A stretch of 64,000 bases of DNA from assembly GCA_964516095.1 (NCBI GenBank), contig CAZEYS010000001.1, forward strand, positions 1 to 64,000. The letters are read 5' to 3'. The position numbers and the translations under genes are program-made. The DNA is from Hydrogenothermus sp964516095. Lineage in GTDB: Bacteria > Aquificota > Aquificia > Aquificales > Hydrogenothermaceae. The number at the start of each line of letters is the position of its first letter. The first letter of the stretch is position 1. Below are positions 60,789 through 64,000 of this stretch, one piece after another. Below the pieces are notes generated by a model. It was not told the origin of the DNA. It saw only the letters and a program-made list of their open reading frames with translations, and searched no databases.

Positions 60789-62537
60789 ATGAAATATATA
60801 GATGTAGCTAATTTCTACGCCAAGGTAGAGGCAACAACATCTCGTATAAAAATGATAAATTTACTTGCAAATCTATTTAAAATCACACCTAAAAATCTTA
60901 TTGATAAGATTGTATATCTTTCAATAGGAAAGATAGCTCCTGAGTATACAGGATTAGATTACAATTTCAGTGAAAAATCAGCTATAAATTCCCTGTCAAA
61001 AGTTTTAAATATTCCTGCCTCTGAAATAGAAAAAAAAGCAATAGAAGTAGGAGACCTTGGAGAAGCAGCAAAACAGCTGTATGAAGAAAAAAGTATATCA
61101 AATGAACCAACTTTAGAAGTGGAAGAAGTATACTCAACCTTAAGAAAGATAGCTGAAACGTCTGGTTATGGTTCTACCACGAAGAAGATGGAACTTTTTA
61201 TAAACCTATTGAAAAAGGCAACCCCTTTAGAAGTAAAGTACTTGATAAGAACTATACTTGAGAGATTAAGACTTGGGATTGGTGATAACACAATTATGGA
61301 TGCACTTGCAGTTGCATTTACTGGAAACCAAAAAAATAGAGAAATAATAGAAAGAGCTTACAATCTAACCTCAGACCTGGGCTATGTCGCTAAAGTACTG
61401 GTGGAGGAAGGCTTAGAAGGAGTAAAAAAGATAAAAATACAGATAGGTAGACCTGTAAGACCTATGTTGGCAGAACGTCTGTCTGTACCAGTTTTAATCT
61501 TACAAAAGTTAGGAGGAAAGGCTGGTGCAGAGTACAAATATGATGGAGAAAGAATTCAGGTTCACAGAAAAGGTGATGAGTTTTATCTATTTTCAAGAAG
61601 GCTAGAAAATATTACCCACCAGTTTCCAGATTTAATAGAGTTTTTAAAAGAAGCAACTCCTGAGGAATACATTTTAGAACTTGAAGCAGTAGTAATTGAC
61701 CCTAATTCAGGGGCTATAAGACCTTTTCAAGATCTAATGAATAGACGAGTTAAATATGTAACAAGATTTCATATAATGAAATATCCTGTTGCTGGTTTTA
61801 TATTTGATATTATTTACTTAAATGGTAAAGACTTAACATTAAAACCATATCCAGAAAGAAGGAAGATCCTTGAAGAAAACATAAAACTGACTGATAGAAT
61901 TAATCTAGCCACTAGAAAAATAGTTGATAATGTTGATGATTTGGAAAGATTTTTCCTTGAGGCTATAGAAAATGGATGTGAAGGATTAGTATGTAAATCT
62001 CTTAAAAAAGACTCGATTTATCAAGCTGGTAAGAGGGGATATTTATGGATTAAGTACAAAAGAGACTACAAATCCCATCTCGCTGATACCCTTGACCTGG
62101 TTGTTGTTGGTGCATTTTACGGAAAAGGCCAAAGAGCCCAATATTTTGGTTCCCTTTTAATGGCTTGTTATGATCCTGAAACAGACCAATTTAAAACTGT
62201 ATGTAAGGTAGGTTCAGGTTTTACAGAAGACGATTTTAAAAAACTAGATGAAATACTATCAGAACATCAAATAGAACATAAACATCCTCGTGTAAACTCT
62301 ATTTTAACAGCTGATATATGGTATGAACCTTTTTTAGTTTTAGAAATAACAGGGGCAGAACTTACGTTAAGCCCTGTTCATACCTGCGCATGGGATAAAA
62401 TCAAAGTAAACAGAGGTTTAGGACTAAGGTTTCCACGATTTACAGGAAGATATAGATTTGATAAAAGACCAGAAGATGCCACAACAGAACAGGAAATAAT
62501 TGAAATGTATCTAAATCAAGTTAAAATTAAAGTATAA
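60789..62537 (+). CDS. ATP-dependent DNA ligase, archaeal/eukaryal type
   Basis: 582 aa. N-terminal DNA-binding domain, adenylation domain with the active-site Lys K250 in EYKYDGERIQVHR (KxDG), EAVVIDPNSGAIRPFQDLMNRR, WIKYKRDY and the OB-fold tail. NAD+-dependent LigA features (zinc finger, BRCT) are absent. ATG 60789 follows the previous stop by one base; the alternative GTG is 60777. Such ligases are uncommon as chromosomal ligases in bacteria but known in Aquificota. Confidence 0.93.
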   Translation: MKYIDVANFYAKVEATTSRIKMINLLANLFKITPKNLIDKIVYLSIGKIAPEYTGLDYNFSEKSAINSLSKVLNIPASEIEKKAIEVGDLGEAAKQLYEEKSISNEPTLEVEEVYSTLRKIAETSGYGSTTKKMELFINLLKKATPLEVKYLIRTILERLRLGIGDNTIMDALAVAFTGNQKNREIIERAYNLTSDLGYVAKVLVEEGLEGVKKIKIQIGRPVRPMLAERLSVPVLILQKLGGKAGAEYKYDGERIQVHRKGDEFYLFSRRLENITHQFPDLIEFLKEATPEEYILELEAVVIDPNSGAIRPFQDLMNRRVKYVTRFHIMKYPVAGFIFDIIYLNGKDLTLKPYPERRKILEENIKLTDRINLATRKIVDNVDDLERFFLEAIENGCEGLVCKSLKKDSIYQAGKRGYLWIKYKRDYKSHLADTLDLVVVGAFYGKGQRAQYFGSLLMACYDPETDQFKTVCKVGSGFTEDDFKKLDEILSEHQIEHKHPRVNSILTADIWYEPFLVLEITGAELTLSPVHTCAWDKIKVNRGLGLRFPRFTGRYRFDKRPEDATTEQEIIEMYLNQVKIKV

Positions 62538-62568
62538 TAAGAAAAAATTTAAACAGAGGTAGTTAAAA

Positions 62569-62997
62569 ATGGATGATAAAAAACTTAGGACAAACCCTTT
62601 TATGACAAATATGAAATATCTTCAAGATTTCAAAGAAGAAACAGAATTTGAAAGAATATTAAAACTTCTTACAGTTCCAGCTAAAAGTGGTATATATATT
62701 TCAAGAATAGATATACAAAAACTCGCAAAATCCATAGGTGTTGATGTTCCAATTAGAGAAAGAAAAGAGATGTTAAAAGATATATTCCATTATGCAAAAC
62801 AGATGGATAAGATGGTCGATATGATTGATAATCTAATAAATTATGTAGATTACAGAATAAAGCAGTATCAAGAGGTAGAGGATAACTTCCCTAAAAGCAG
62901 AAAAATTACCCAAAAATGGATAAAATTGGCAGAAAGAACAAGAAAAATCTTGGAAAATATGAAAAAGGAAGCCCAGATGCTGAAAGATATATACTAA
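62569..62997 (+). CDS. Hypothetical 142-aa alpha-helical protein
   Basis: Mostly helical and basic, with a segment resembling a DNA-binding helix (RIDIQKLAKSIGVDVPIRER) and a coiled C-terminus. It follows the ligase by 31 bp on the same strand and overlaps mnmA tail-to-tail by four bases. Not recognised. Confidence 0.6.
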   Translation: MDDKKLRTNPFMTNMKYLQDFKEETEFERILKLLTVPAKSGIYISRIDIQKLAKSIGVDVPIRERKEMLKDIFHYAKQMDKMVDMIDNLINYVDYRIKQYQEVEDNFPKSRKITQKWIKLAERTRKILENMKKEAQMLKDIY

Positions 62998-64000
62998 CTC
63001 TCTATTATCCCACCACCTAACAGAATATCATCCTTATAAACAGCCAGTATCTGACCAGGTGCAAATCTGGCTGTAGGTTCTTTTAATTTAAAAATAAACT
63101 TGTCTCCTTTCCTTTTAAAATCTTCTACATCAATGGGAGTTTGTCTGTATCTTCCTTGTATCTTTAAAGAACCGTTCCATTTTTCTATAGGTAGATGAAA
63201 GTTAAAATTCGAAACCTTTACCGTGTCTTGCAGGAGAAATTTGTCTTCTCCGACTATTAGAATATTTTTTTCTGGTATTTTGTCTATAACGTATAAAGGT
63301 TTGTGCCATCTTATCCCAAGACCTTTTCTCTGTCCAATGGTATAATGAACAAGTCCTTTATGCTTTCCTAATTTTTTACCTGTTATATGTATAATGTCTC
63401 CTTCTTCTATGTCAAAAGCATTAGTTTCTTCTATGTACTCGGCAGGCGTTCTACCTGCTGTGAAACAAATTTCAAAACTCTCCTTTTTTTTGGCTACTGG
63501 AAGCCCATATTTTTCTGCTATTTTACGAACTTCATCTTTTGTTAAATCTTGTAGAGGAAATATAAGCCCATTTATTACGTCTCTTTCTACCAATGCCATG
63601 AAATATGATTGGTCTTTTTTTGTATCTGTGGCTTTTTTTAAAAGTTTATAGCCATCAATATCTACAGTTTTTATATAATGTCCTGTAGCCATATAATCAG
63701 CATTAAAAATGGCTTTTGCGTATTTGTATAATTTTCCTGTTTTTACTTCTCTATTACAGATACTACATGGATTAGGCGTTTTCCCAGTTTTAAGTTCATT
63801 TATAAAATAATCTATAACTTTTCCTTTGAACTCTTTTTCCCAGTCTAAAGTGTAATGCTCTATACCTAAAAAATTAGCTACCTTTTTAGCATCTTTTATA
63901 TCTTGTGGTGAACAGCAAACCTGAATATTCTCAGAACAAGATTGTGGAGAAGATAGTTTTAACGTTACTCCTATTACGTCATATCCTTTTTCTTTGAGGA
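62994..64000 (-). CDS. mnmA: tRNA-specific 2-thiouridylase MnmA (5' end outside window)
   Basis: 335 codons of the thiouridylase run from the window edge to the stop at 62994. Catalytic disulfide pair is visible as TPNPCSICN and SFEICFTAG; also YMATGHYIKT and GQRKGLGI. Adds s2U34 to tRNAs for Lys, Glu and Gln. The N-terminal PP-loop (SGGVDS) lies beyond position 64000. Confidence 0.95.
   Translation of the reverse strand, partial: LKEKGYDVIGVTLKLSSPQSCSENIQVCCSPQDIKDAKKVANFLGIEHYTLDWEKEFKGKVIDYFINELKTGKTPNPCSICNREVKTGKLYKYAKAIFNADYMATGHYIKTVDIDGYKLLKKATDTKKDQSYFMALVERDVINGLIFPLQDLTKDEVRKIAEKYGLPVAKKKESFEICFTAGRTPAEYIEETNAFDIEEGDIIHITGKKLGKHKGLVHYTIGQRKGLGIRWHKPLYVIDKIPEKNILIVGEDKFLLQDTVKVSNFNFHLPIEKWNGSLKIQGRYRQTPIDVEDFKRKGDKFIFKLKEPTARFAPGQILAVYKDDILLGGGIIES

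Noticed and set aside
1..64000. CRISPR array or prophage
   Set aside because: No regularly spaced direct repeats and no phage structural or integrase genes were found in the window.

Overview
The window is a compact, AT-rich (roughly one-third GC) bacterial chromosome segment with very short or overlapping gene junctions. Gene content points to a thermophilic Gram-negative member of the Aquificota, most likely Hydrogenothermaceae (Sulfurihydrogenibium-like). The supporting evidence is an archaeal-type S-adenosylmethionine synthetase, an archaeal/eukaryal-type ATP-dependent DNA ligase, a free-standing Pol I-type 5'-3' exonuclease, ADP-forming acyl-CoA synthetase, and a full outer-membrane/periplasm gene complement. 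The genus is an inference from gene content and base composition, not a measured match. Almost everything is housekeeping; one tRNA (CAU anticodon) is present and no rRNA or CRISPR array was seen.

Layout. 1-7092 (minus): recX-ribF-TPR protein-exbB-exbD-rimM-phoH-ybeY, where recX and phoH appear to use ATA and ATT start codons behind good ribosome-binding sites. 7181-16709: a soluble CZB chemoreceptor, secA-lspA-dksA on the minus strand, a small-protein/MHS-transporter operon, a PAS chemoreceptor-like protein with two degenerate signalling tips, and prfB. Both chemoreceptor genes are preceded by sigma-28-like promoters of identical spacing. 16795-29461: hemB-M23 peptidase-5'-3' exonuclease-nth-nrnA, then a minus-strand amidase-coaX-sORF-85 aa-dapB-atpZ run, then pdxJ-glmS-gltX-phosphatase.

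29458-32745 holds a self-contained envelope-sensing operon: a Met/His/Glu-rich exported protein, a TSP3-plus-beta-barrel protein, an OmpR-type regulator and a histidine kinase, preceded by two 11-bp direct repeats that look like the regulator's own binding site. 32739-37117 is tatD-ftsH-tilS-tRNA-rpsT. 37272-44955 carries archaeal-type metK, two transporter/ACD units and rsmG-rlu-radC-surE. The 335-bp gap after surE contains a structured, relatively GC-rich block that I read as the 3' end of a decayed TnpB (IS200/IS605-type) element with its omega/reRNA-like scaffold.

45292-54879 is the most unusual part: a second DksA-like protein, an M20 amidohydrolase, a STAS + HATPase-GNAT partner-switching pair, a perfect 17-bp palindrome in the divergent promoter, and tsaE followed in an overlapping run by a TolC-like exported protein, a PilZ-membrane-fusion protein (Alg44-like) and an Alg8-like glycosyltransferase fused to a periplasmic beta-helix. 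This reads as a three-gene, c-di-GMP-controlled exopolysaccharide synthase/export system that replaces the AlgK/AlgE route of classical alginate export with a TolC-type route. 54894-64000: ffh-rpsP-khpA, ahpC, a candidate small RNA with an anti-Shine-Dalgarno core, kdsC-like phosphatase, methyltransferase, MATE pump, ATP-dependent ligase and mnmA (cut by the window edge).
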